From assembly GCA_052144935.1 (NCBI GenBank), contig JBKQPR010000043.1:1-22974 (forward strand): DNA of 22,974 bases, read 5' to 3'. The stretch is from JOPF133 sp052144935 (GTDB lineage Bacteria > Acidobacteriota > Terriglobia > Bryobacterales > Bryobacteraceae). A program made the translations under genes and the position numbers. A model generated the notes under the pieces. That model made no database searches, was not told the origin of the DNA, and saw only the letters and a program-made list of their open reading frames with translations. Every line of letters starts with the position of its first letter. The first letter of the stretch is position 1. Of this stretch, positions 7,409 through 14,227 are shown in pieces.

Positions 7409-7801
7409 ATGACCATCGAGTGCGTGGCCGGCCCCTTTCGGGTCTGCGGAGCCTGTAGACGTGCATGGTCGACCTGGGACGGGTTCGTCCTGGATCCGGC
7501 TGTGCGCCTGTTGGGCCTGCAGTCCGAAATCAGCAGTCCGGATCTCAACCTACTGGTATTCGAGCACGGTTGCGGCAGCTCCATCTCGATCCTCGCCAGG
7601 CGGCTGCGCCACCTGCTACCTGAACCAGAACCCGGCGACCCGCCTGCCAGGCTACTGGGCACTGACCAATGCCGGGGGCACTGCCTTCGCTTGGACGACC
7701 TGGAGGGGTGCGACGCGCCTTGCAGCAACGCACCGGACCGGGAGTTGATCCTGCTCGTACAGCGCATGAAAAAAGGGGAATCCGGGCCTTGTTGCGGGTA
7801 G
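7409..7801 (+). CDS. Small Cys-rich protein of an uncharacterised family, likely metal-binding
   Basis: The 130-residue product starts MTIECVAGPFRVCGACRRAW and has four Cys clusters: an N-terminal CGAC (after an earlier Cys), EHGCGSSI near residue 55, CRGHC near residue 91 and CDAPC near residue 103, with the middle part D-P-x-V-R-L-L-G-x-Q. I recall similar bacterial proteins with the layout C..C..W..FL.DP.V.LIGYQ .. NHSCGTT .. C.GYCL .. CP..C that occur beside signalling or redox genes; they have no assigned function that I know. A zinc or FeS site is plausible from the Cys pairs. The start is fixed by the seven-base distance from the -10 box. It stands alone between decayed sequences, yet shows no frame damage, so it is probably live. 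Confidence 0.65.
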   Translation: MTIECVAGPFRVCGACRRAWSTWDGFVLDPAVRLLGLQSEISSPDLNLLVFEHGCGSSISILARRLRHLLPEPEPGDPPARLLGTDQCRGHCLRLDDLEGCDAPCSNAPDRELILLVQRMKKGESGPCCG

Positions 7802-8171
7802 GCGCGGGCGGCGGGAGCGTGCAACCAGAAACCAAGAGCTGTTTTTGCGGCCTAACACCGACATTCCAAGGAAGTTGCTTGCAAAAGAGTCCATTTCAAA
7901 TACCGGGCCGGAATGGGACGTTTCTGGGGAGTTCCCGATCAAGCCCTACGACTCCCTCGTACTATTGCTTGGCAGTGGTCTTGGCACCCAAGTGTCGGGC
8001 ATTAGCTGGCACACGACCACCCTGATTTTCCGTTCCGTCCTGTTTTACATGGGAACGGCGGGCCCCCGTGTTGGATTATGCCGAGTCTAACTTAACTGAG
8101 CGCGATTTGTCTTCCGCCACTTCGAAACCCATCGCAGGGCGGCTGGCTACGGCTGCTCACCATTCGGCAGC
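7802..8171. other. Stretch without a recognisable gene
   Basis: A frame from 7845 to 8090 (MRPNTDIPRKLLAKESISNT, then LVLLLGSGLGTQVSG) is open but unrecognised and lacks a ribosome binding site. It could be another remnant. The base composition is less GC-rich than the repeat region. No RNA gene or terminator with a T-tract seen. Confidence 0.35.
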
Positions 8172-8640
8172 CTACAGTGCCCGGGAGGTTGCGGCGCTTG
8201 CACCTACGTCCTCCCCTATGCCACCAATGTGGATTTTGCGATCCAGATAGCGGGCCCTTACGGCAAAGTCGTACCAGGAATCGCGAAAGCTGGGGTGCGC
8301 GACAGCGACGAGACTCCCGATACGCTGCCGAAGTGTCTTTCCATGCAGATATGCCACCCCATATTCCGTTACGACGTAGTGCACGTCCGCCCGTGTAGTT
8401 GACTACCCCGGCGCGGCATCGAGCGCCGGTACGATCCGCGAAATCGTGCCTGCGTTCGCCGTTGAAGGCAGGGCAATGATTGGTTGCCTCCCTTGGACCG
8501 CGCCGCGCCGCGCACGAAGTCCAGTTGGCCCCCGAAACCACTATGGGGTTGCATGCCGATGGAATCGGCGCAGATCTGGCCGCTGAGATCAACTTGGATA
8601 GCGGAGTTCACAGCGATCATTTGGTCATTACGACATCTGC
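8172..8640 (-). pseudogene. C-terminal relic of acetyl-CoA hydrolase / 4-hydroxybutyrate CoA-transferase family
   Basis: Read leftwards from 8640 the minus strand gives RNDQMIAVNSAIQVDLSGQI, ADSIGMQPHSGFGGQLDFVR, GAARSKGGNQ, then after a frame change at about 8475 IIALPSTANAGTISRIVPAL, then an in-frame TAG at 8405-8403, then TRADVHYVVTEYGVAYLHGK and RIGSLVAVAHPSFR. This is in the right order and almost complete for the C-terminal domain of the acetyl-CoA hydrolase/transferase family (SGFGGQ.DF..GA and HYVVTEYGVA..G are its landmarks). The catalytic N-terminal half is absent, and the frameshift plus the TAG show it is dead. The damage consists of single-base changes, so decay is fairly recent. 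Confidence 0.85.
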
Positions 8641-8784
8641 AATAGCTGATCCACTTTTACGAGAGTCTCCGACAAATTCTTCGACAAACTGTTGAAGACC
8701 GGCGCCGGCCGGATGCCGTCCAATCGAACTCCAGCCCGTTCCCGGAAGTACCCATGCCGTCGCCGCCGATACGTCAGTCACGAG

Positions 8785-8931
8785 TGGCCGGAGAAGTTTC
8801 TGAAGCACCGCATTGCGGACGCCCGAGTGCTCCGCCCGATCCAGAAATGGATGAAGGCCGGGGTCTTGGAAGAAGGCGAACGGTTGGAGACGGAGCAGGG
8901 CAAGCCGCCAGCGGCGGTGATTTCACCGCAG
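8785..8931 (+). pseudogene. Relic of a group II intron reverse transcriptase/maturase
   Basis: In this stretch the plus strand reads EKFLKHRIADARVLRPIQKW, MKAGVLEEGERLETEQGKPP, AAVISP. This matches the segment before and at RT motif 4 of group II intron proteins, usually FL.HRI.D.RVLRLI.KWL.AGV and then ETEEGTPQGAVISPLLAN. The invariant P-Q-G has become P-P-A and the L-L-A-N after ISP is lost, and nothing else of the protein (YADD box, maturase domain) follows. It is a fragment about 49 residues long. It lies in the same frame as the hydrogenase beta subunit and makes a falsely long open frame upstream of it. Confidence 0.8.
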
Positions 8932-8972
8932 GTTGGGCTGTTTTGCAGACTTCCGCCGCGGACTGCCAGGCT

Positions 8973-8995
8973 TGGCGCGCAGCGTGGCGCGCAGC
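8973..8995 (+). repeat. 11-bp direct repeat upstream of the hydrogenase promoter
   Basis: TGGCGCGCAGC occurs at 8973-8983 and 8985-8995, separated by one base, about 35-55 bases upstream of the -10 box at 9027. A direct repeat with a 12-base period (just over one helical turn) could be a regulator site, but the local DNA is G/C-rich and relic-derived, so chance is possible. Confidence 0.4.
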
Positions 8996-9026
8996 ATGCC
9001 CCCTTCTTTTTCGGACTAAAAGCTCC

Positions 9027-9032
9027 TATAAT
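9027..9032 (+). promoter_or_regulatory. -10 box of the hydrogenase operon
   Basis: A perfect TATAAT lies 38 bases before the TTG start of the first hydrogenase gene, giving a leader of about 30 bases. There is no good -35 hexamer at the usual distance (TTCTTT at 9004-9009 is weak), which would fit a promoter needing an activator. The preceding bases CTCC match those of the -10 boxes at 7396 and 14164 in part. Confidence 0.5.
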
Positions 9033-9069
9033 GCTGTTTAGGTTGATCTGGGAGCCCAGGGAGGCCGTT

Positions 9070-10104
9070 TTGAAGATTCTCAAGCTCCGAAAGGAGAAGC
9101 TCGATCTGTTCGCCTCGATCGTCCAGCAGTTCGGCGAGGTGCATGCGCCCGTCGAACAGGACGGCAAGTACGTTTTCAGACGGCTGAACCGATGGTCGGA
9201 AGCGCGGCTCGATTACGACCGTACCATCCTCCCGCCCAAGAAGTATTTCCTTCCCGCGCGTGAGACTCTCTTTCGATACCGTCCCGGAGCGGGCTTCGAG
9301 CCGTGCACAGACGGACTGAACCAGCGCATCATTCTCTTCGGCGTGCATGCCTGCGACGTTTACGCCCTGAACATTCTCGACCGCGTGTTCGCGGGACAGT
9401 ACAACGATCCGTACTATCAGGCGCGCCGCAGAAATGTCGCCATTATCGGCATCGACTGTACGCCCGACAAGCACTGCTTCTGCCGCTCCATGCGGGCGGA
9501 TTTTGTGGAACACGGTTTCGACCTGTTCTTCTACGACACCGGCGATTATTACCAGGTGTTGGTGGGCACGGCCCTCGGTGACGATATGGTGCTCGCCGCC
9601 GGCCGGATCTTCGAAGCCGTCGATGCCGCGGATATCGAGGATTACAAGCGGCGCTCCGCGAATAAGCGCCAGGCTTTCCAATTGGAAGTGGAGATCCGGG
9701 ACCTTCCCGAGATCTTCGAGATGGAATACCAGAGCGAGCTGTGGCGGGAACTGGGGGAGAAGTGCCTGTCGTGCGGGAGTTGCAGCATGGTCTGCCCCAC
9801 CTGCTATTGCTACGACGTCGCCGATGACGTGGAACTGGGCTCGCGCGCCGGCAGGCGGATGCGGTCCTGGGATTCGTGCCTGTTTGCCAACCACGCAATG
9901 GTGGCGAGCGGGGAGAACTTTCGGGGACCTCGCGCCAGCCGCATCAAATTCCGCTTCTATCACAAGCAGCGCGGCTTCGTCGCCGAATACGGCCGGCCAA
10001 GCTGCGTCGGATGCGGACGTTGTATCAGCGCGTGTCCAGTCAACATTGACGTTGTTCAGGTGATAGACCGGCTGCGGAGGGTTCAAGATGTTGTTAGCCG
10101 ATGA
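9070..10104 (+). CDS. hydB: Group 3b [NiFe] hydrogenase beta subunit (4Fe-4S dicluster protein)
   Basis: The 344-residue protein is the FeS electron-transfer subunit that links the small subunit to the flavin subunit in NAD(P)-dependent cytosolic hydrogenases (sulfhydrogenase beta; related to sulfite reductase subunit A). It has two 4Fe-4S ligand sets: C232, C235, C238, C242 and C312, C315, C318, C322. Other family landmarks are GVHACDVYALNILDRVF, the C-T-P-D-K-H-C-F-C segment and DSCLFANHAMVASGENFR. I choose TTG 9070 because AGGGAGG ends five bases before it and it begins MKILKLRKEKLD like the family; an ATG at 9031 overlaps the -10 box and the open frame before that is relic DNA. First gene of the hydrogenase operon; overlaps the next gene by 17 bases. 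Confidence 0.9.
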   Translation: MKILKLRKEKLDLFASIVQQFGEVHAPVEQDGKYVFRRLNRWSEARLDYDRTILPPKKYFLPARETLFRYRPGAGFEPCTDGLNQRIILFGVHACDVYALNILDRVFAGQYNDPYYQARRRNVAIIGIDCTPDKHCFCRSMRADFVEHGFDLFFYDTGDYYQVLVGTALGDDMVLAAGRIFEAVDAADIEDYKRRSANKRQAFQLEVEIRDLPEIFEMEYQSELWRELGEKCLSCGSCSMVCPTCYCYDVADDVELGSRAGRRMRSWDSCLFANHAMVASGENFRGPRASRIKFRFYHKQRGFVAEYGRPSCVGCGRCISACPVNIDVVQVIDRLRRVQDVVSR

Positions 10105-10960
10105 AGCTCTAAGCGATCGCCCCGTGCCGCGCGACAACCCCTACCAGCCGCATATGGCGCGGATCGTTCGCACCTACAAGATGGTGGAGGATAACCACCT
10201 TTTCACGCTGCGCCTGTTGGACGATCGGCTGGCCAACACGTTCGCGCACCGGCCGGGCCAGTTCATCATGCTGAGTGTGCCCGGCGCCGGCGAGATGCCC
10301 ATCTCGATTTCCTCCTCTCCCACGCGCCCCGGAGTTCTCGAGCTGTGCGTGCGGCGCGTCGGCCGCGTCACGAACGCGCTTTACCGGCTGCACACCAACG
10401 ACGTGGTCGGAGTGCGCGGCCCCTACGGCAACGGCTATCCCATAGACGAGATGAAGCACAACGACGTGTTGCTGGCGGCGGGGGGGCTGGGGATGGCGCC
10501 CTTGCGCTCCTTGCTGTGGTACGCGCTGGACCACCGGGACCAGTTCGACAACATTACCTTGATGTATGGCGCCAAGCGGCCTGAGGAAATGCTGTTCCGC
10601 GAGGAACTCCTGGATTTAACGGACCGCGCGGACATCAACTGTCTCCTCACGGTGGATGCGGATCCTTCGGGGACCTGGAAAAACCACCTTGGCCTGCTCC
10701 CCACATTGTTCGACCACGCGCGCATCCAGCCGCTGCGCACCTATGCGGCTGTCTGCGGGCCGCCCGTCGTCTATAAATTCATTCTGCGGAAGTTGCTGGA
10801 ACTCGGCTTCCCCAAAAACCGCATCCTGATGTCGCTTGAACGGCGCATGAAATGCGGGATCGGAAAATGCGGCCACTGCAGCATCGGATACAAGTACACG
10901 TGCCTGGAAGGCCCCATCTTCACGTACTGGGATGCAATCAACCTGCCGGAGATGATCTGA
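10088..10960 (+). CDS. hydG: Group 3b [NiFe] hydrogenase gamma subunit (FAD and 2Fe-2S, NAD(P)-reacting)
   Basis: This 290-residue flavoprotein belongs to the ferredoxin-NADP reductase family and exchanges electrons between NAD(P)H and the FeS chain of the hydrogenase. The FAD site is in the N-terminal beta-barrel (GQFIMLSVPGAGEMPISISS, residues about 57-76), the nucleotide site has the GGLGMAPLRSLL motif (about residues 132-143), and the C-terminus binds a 2Fe-2S cluster through C256, C261, C264 and C272 in the arrangement of dihydroorotate dehydrogenase electron-transfer subunits. ATG 10088 follows GGAGGG by six bases and lies inside the end of the beta-subunit gene. Its own stop overlaps the next start by one base (TGATG). 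Whether NADP or NAD is preferred cannot be decided by eye. Confidence 0.9.
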   Translation: MLLADEALSDRPVPRDNPYQPHMARIVRTYKMVEDNHLFTLRLLDDRLANTFAHRPGQFIMLSVPGAGEMPISISSSPTRPGVLELCVRRVGRVTNALYRLHTNDVVGVRGPYGNGYPIDEMKHNDVLLAAGGLGMAPLRSLLWYALDHRDQFDNITLMYGAKRPEEMLFREELLDLTDRADINCLLTVDADPSGTWKNHLGLLPTLFDHARIQPLRTYAAVCGPPVVYKFILRKLLELGFPKNRILMSLERRMKCGIGKCGHCSIGYKYTCLEGPIFTYWDAINLPEMI

Positions 10961-11706
10961 TGAGCAAACCTACTGTGGGGATCTTCGGACTCACCGGCTG
11001 CGCGGGAGATCAACTGGTCATCCTGAATTGCGAGGAGCTGCTGCTGGAACTTGTATCGCTAATCGATGTTCGGGACTTCCTGATGGCTTCTTCGGAGAAC
11101 GATGCTGCCTGCCCGCTGGACCTGGCCCTCGTTGAAGGCGCGGTCCTGAGCAAGCAGGACGCCGCGAGGCTTCAAACGATTCGCAAACGCGCAAGGACTC
11201 TGGTTGCCCTGGGCACTTGCGCCGTGTGGGGCGGGGTTGCGGCCATGGACCGCGGCGCCGATCGCCGGCAACTGCTGGCGGACGTGTACGGGCCGACGGG
11301 GCTGGATTACGACTCCCAGCCGGCCCAGGCATTGCATGAAATCGTCAAGGTGGATCTCAAGATTACGGGCTGCCCGATCGAAAAGGAGCACTTTCTGGCG
11401 GCAATCGCCAATCTGCTGAATGGGAACGCGCCGCTATATCCCGAGTATCCCGTTTGCACCGAGTGCCGCATGCTGGAGAACAACTGTCTTCTGATCGAAC
11501 GCGGGGAACTCTGCTGCGGGCCGATCACCGCGGCCGGGTGCAACGCGCGATGTCCGAAATTGCGGGTTCCATGCGTGGGCTGCCGTGGTCCGGCGAGCGA
11601 CGCCAATCCATCATCTTTGCTGGCGATGTTTGAGGAGAGGGGCGTTGACCGGCAGCGAATCGCCGCCCGCCTGCGAATCTTCGCGCCCGAAGGAGTGGTG
11701 CAATGA
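10960..11706 (+). CDS. hydD: Group 3b [NiFe] hydrogenase small subunit
   Basis: The 248-residue protein carries the chain of FeS clusters that leads electrons away from the nickel-iron site. It starts directly with the flavodoxin-like domain (VGIFGLTGCAGDQ at about residues 6-18, with the first proximal-cluster Cys), followed by LGTCAVWGG and KITGCPIEKE, which supply the other proximal ligands. The C-terminal half has VCTECRMLENNC, ELCCGPITAAGCNARCP and VPCVGCRGP, enough Cys for the further clusters. There is no twin-arginine leader, so the enzyme is cytosolic, as expected for group 3. The ATG overlaps the upstream TGA by one base; GGAG lies eight bases before. The end overlaps the large-subunit start by four bases (ATGA). 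Confidence 0.9.
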   Translation: MSKPTVGIFGLTGCAGDQLVILNCEELLLELVSLIDVRDFLMASSENDAACPLDLALVEGAVLSKQDAARLQTIRKRARTLVALGTCAVWGGVAAMDRGADRRQLLADVYGPTGLDYDSQPAQALHEIVKVDLKITGCPIEKEHFLAAIANLLNGNAPLYPEYPVCTECRMLENNCLLIERGELCCGPITAAGCNARCPKLRVPCVGCRGPASDANPSSLLAMFEERGVDRQRIAARLRIFAPEGVVQ

Positions 11707-12995
11707 GGACGGTAGTCGTCGGGCACCTGGCCCGTGTGGAAGGCCACGGGGGCATCACGGTGGAATTGGAAGGCGACACGGTCTGCAAGGTGCAATTCGA
11801 CGTATTCGAAGGCGCCCGGCTGCTCGAAACGCTGGTCCGCGCGAAGAGATACGATGAGGTCGCGCCGATCCTCTCCCGCATTTGCGCCATCTGTTCGGTA
11901 GCGCATTCGCTGACCTCCCTGAAGGCCACGGAAGACGCGTTTGGGGTCCGGATCAGCCCACAGACGGAACTGCTGCGCGAGCTCCTGTACCGGGGCGAGA
12001 ACATCGAAAGCCATGCGTTGCACCTTTTCCTACTCGCATTACCGGACTATCTGAATTACCCGAGCGCGATCGCTCTGGCGGCGGACAAGCCGGACGCCGT
12101 GCTGCTCGGATTGCGGCTCAAGAAGCTCGGCAACCTGATCCAGGAAACCATCGGCGGGCGCGCCGTCCATCCAGTCAACGCCGTCCCCGGAGGGTTTGGC
12201 CGGGCGCCGGCGGCCGGCCAATTGATCGAACTGCGCAGCGCGCTGATCGCAGGCGTCAGGGATTCCGACGCGGTCATCGATCTCATGGCATCTCTTCCGG
12301 GCGCCGATTTTTGCCACTGCCCTACGGTCTATGCCGGGTTGCACTCGCCCAATCCGGACAGCTACTACGCCGGCGAAGAAGTGATCGTCGCCTCCGATGG
12401 CGGCCGGTCCACCGTGCCCGCCGCCGACTATAGAATGCTGGCCAACGAGGAATCTGTGCCGCACTCGCACGCCAGGCACAGCAGCTTTCGCGGGGAACCG
12501 TTCATGGTCGGCTCCTTGGCCCGTCTGACCGTCAACCCGACCCGGATCGCCGGAAAGCTGGCGGTGGCGGCGGAGCGCCTTGGTCTGCATTTACCGGCCG
12601 ATAACCCCATGGACAACAACAAGGCGCAAGCCCTGGAGTTGATCGGCGATCTGGAGCGGGCATTGGAGGTTGTCGAACAGTTGCTGCGGGACGGCATCAA
12701 GGACGAGCCGCCAGCCGCGGTCGATCCGCGCGCTGGAACCGGCACGGCGATCACGGAAGCCCCACGCGGGCTGCTGATTCACAGCTACACCTATGACGCG
12801 GAGGGCAGGATCGTCTCGGCCGACGTGATCACCCCCACCGCCCTGAACGCCGCCAGCATGGAAACGCACTTCCGCCGAGCGGTGGAACAATCCGCGCAAT
12901 GCGACGATGCCATGCTTGTAAAACACCTCGAAATGATCGCGCGCGCGTACGATCCGTGCATTTCCTGCTCCGTGCACCTGGTGCGCAGGCAATGA
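11703..12995 (+). CDS. hydA: Group 3b [NiFe] hydrogenase large (catalytic) subunit
   Basis: The 430-residue protein holds the nickel-iron centre that splits or makes H2. The four Ni ligands are present: C61 and C64 in RICAICSVAH, and C419 and C422 in DPCISCSVH. The early RVEGHGG motif is also there. After H425, the normal processing site, only LVRRQ remains, a five-residue tail of the kind removed in group 3 enzymes once nickel is inserted. The L2 sequence DPCISCSVH and the operon partners place it in group 3b rather than 3c or 3d. AAGGAG lies seven bases before the ATG. It overlaps the maturation protease gene by four bases, so the protease is made in step with its substrate. Confidence 0.93.
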   Translation: MRTVVVGHLARVEGHGGITVELEGDTVCKVQFDVFEGARLLETLVRAKRYDEVAPILSRICAICSVAHSLTSLKATEDAFGVRISPQTELLRELLYRGENIESHALHLFLLALPDYLNYPSAIALAADKPDAVLLGLRLKKLGNLIQETIGGRAVHPVNAVPGGFGRAPAAGQLIELRSALIAGVRDSDAVIDLMASLPGADFCHCPTVYAGLHSPNPDSYYAGEEVIVASDGGRSTVPAADYRMLANEESVPHSHARHSSFRGEPFMVGSLARLTVNPTRIAGKLAVAAERLGLHLPADNPMDNNKAQALELIGDLERALEVVEQLLRDGIKDEPPAAVDPRAGTGTAITEAPRGLLIHSYTYDAEGRIVSADVITPTALNAASMETHFRRAVEQSAQCDDAMLVKHLEMIARAYDPCISCSVHLVRRQ

Positions 12996-13465
12996 AACCA
13001 CAGCTCGTGATCGGCCTGGGCAATCCGCTGATGGGCGACGATGGAGTCGGATGCCTCGTGGCGGAGCGGCTGGCGGATGACCCCAGACTGCCCGATAGCG
13101 CGGAAGTCATTTGCGGCGGAACAGACCTGCTCCGATACGCCAGGCAGATGGAGGGACGGAGCCGCGTGGTTATTCTCGATGCGATCCAGGATGATACCGA
13201 ACCGGGGAGCATGGTCGTGTTGCAAGCGGCCGGCGGCGGGCTGGACGCGCGCCAGCAACACGCCCATCATCTTTCCGCTGTCCAGGCGATACGGCTTCTC
13301 GAAATGACCACGCCCACCCGTTTCCTGCTGCTCGGCATTTCAATTTCCTCCGCCGGCATGGATACCGGTTTATCCCCCGTGCTGGCCGCCCGGGTGCCGG
13401 CGATCTTGGGCCGCGTTCTTCATGAGCTGGTTCGTCAATCGCCGCAGGATTTGGGGCCGCTATGA
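12992..13465 (+). CDS. Hydrogenase maturation endopeptidase (HyaD/HycI family)
   Basis: This 157-residue protein would clip the C-terminal tail of the large subunit after nickel insertion. It opens with the family signature LVIGLGNPLMGDDGVG (residues 5-20). The nickel-sensing acidic residue is expected in GDD (about residues 15-17), the second ligand in VVILDAIQ (about residue 62), and the third in the HAHHLS stretch (about residues 88-93). The start is set by the ATGA overlap with the large-subunit gene; only a weak CAGG precedes it, consistent with translational coupling. Its own stop again overlaps the following ATG by four bases. It is the only maturation gene in the window: HypA-F must be encoded elsewhere. 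Confidence 0.88.
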   Translation: MKPQLVIGLGNPLMGDDGVGCLVAERLADDPRLPDSAEVICGGTDLLRYARQMEGRSRVVILDAIQDDTEPGSMVVLQAAGGGLDARQQHAHHLSAVQAIRLLEMTTPTRFLLLGISISSAGMDTGLSPVLAARVPAILGRVLHELVRQSPQDLGPL

Positions 13466-13971
13466 CTCCGATCATGGTTATTCCACTCGCGCTTCTGTCC
13501 TTGGGATTGGTTGGCTGGGGCTTCTGGCGAGCGGCGCGTTCTTACTGGAAATTCCGTGGCAGGCGGATCGTCACCTGTCCGGAAACCGGGCTTCCGGCCG
13601 CCGTGGATCTGGCAATGCGGCACATCGCCGTGACCGCCGCCTTCAGGGGACCATCCCTACAGCTCCGGGATTGCTCCCGCTGGCGCGAGCGGGCGCCCTG
13701 CAACCAACCCTGTTTGAGGCAGATTGAAGCGGCCCCGGAGGAGTTCCTGGTGCTGACGATCCTGGCGAAATGGTATCAGGGTAAGACCTGCATCTGCTGC
13801 GGAAGATCACTGGGGCAGTTTACACGATGGGGGCACAAGCCGTGTCTGATGAGTCCCGATCTGCGGATGTTGGAATGGAAGGACGTCCAGACGGAAGACA
13901 TCCCGGGGATGCTCGCGACCCACGCGCCAGTATGCCGGACGTGTCTTCTGGCGGAAACCCACACCTCGTAA
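13462..13971 (+). CDS. Membrane-anchored Cys-rich protein of unknown function in the hydrogenase operon
   Basis: The 169-residue product has one N-terminal membrane helix (about residues 4-22, VIPLALLSLGLVGWGFW) followed by a basic stretch and a soluble domain. That domain has Cys at TCPETG (near residue 39), RDCSRW, APCNQPC, a close set CICCG near residues 110-114, KPCLMSPD, and PVCRTC near residues 158-161, a pattern suited to binding metal or an FeS cluster. The basic residues after the helix suggest the domain is cytoplasmic. I do not recognise a named family, although proteins with a '...HKP.LM.PD....EW......LP..LATH.PVC..C..AE' ending seem familiar from Acidobacteriota. Its start overlaps the maturation-protease stop by four bases, so it belongs to the hydrogenase operon and may serve as an anchor, electron acceptor or assembly factor. 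Confidence 0.75.
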   Translation: MTPIMVIPLALLSLGLVGWGFWRAARSYWKFRGRRIVTCPETGLPAAVDLAMRHIAVTAAFRGPSLQLRDCSRWRERAPCNQPCLRQIEAAPEEFLVLTILAKWYQGKTCICCGRSLGQFTRWGHKPCLMSPDLRMLEWKDVQTEDIPGMLATHAPVCRTCLLAETHTS

Positions 13972-14110
13972 CCCGTAGCGGGGTCCCTGGGGCGTTCGGC
14001 GCGTTCGGTAGTCGTCCTTGGTCCCGCCCTGCAGATTAGGCAGATCGAAGGGACACCGAAATACGAGTGCTTGTCGGGATAGAAAGGATGCTTCGGCCAG
14101 CATCGGCAAG
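13972..14110. other. Spacer between hydrogenase and signalling operons
   Basis: No gene or T-tailed hairpin is visible after the hydrogenase operon. Readthrough into the signalling genes is therefore possible, although the latter have their own promoter candidates just downstream. Confidence 0.4.
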
Positions 14111-14125
14111 TGGCACTTGGGTCGC
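14111..14125 (+). promoter_or_regulatory. Possible sigma-54 (-24/-12) promoter element
   Basis: TGGCAC (14111-14116), five bases, then TCGC (14122-14125) matches the sigma-54 consensus TGGCAC-N5-TTGC with one mismatch and correct spacing. It would start transcription near 14137, about 90 bases before the receiver gene. No sigma-54 activator is encoded here, and one such match can arise by chance. Confidence 0.3.
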
Positions 14126-14140
14126 GTTCGGCGTGCCCCT

Positions 14141-14169
14141 TTCAATTTCAGATGTTTTAGTCCTATAAT
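14141..14169 (+). promoter_or_regulatory. Probable housekeeping promoter of the signalling operon
   Basis: A perfect TATAAT lies at 14164-14169 with TTCAAT (three matches to TTGACA) 17 bases upstream at 14141-14146. It lies 58 bases before the ATG of the first receiver gene. The segment TCCTATAATC resembles the -10 areas at 7396 and 9027. Confidence 0.5.
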
Positions 14170-14227
14170 CGTGTGGGGTGGCCATGGAACCCGGAGAGTT
14201 CGGGCGCCATGCCGCCCGGAGGCTTGC

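Noticed and set aside
9016..10137. Minus-strand open frame of 373 codons opposite hydB
   Set aside because: Antisense to a gene with all FeS ligands; no family match.
13972..14227. Small gene or RNA between the hydrogenase and receiver genes
   Set aside because: No frame with ribosome binding site and no convincing folded RNA; only promoter-like elements near its right end.
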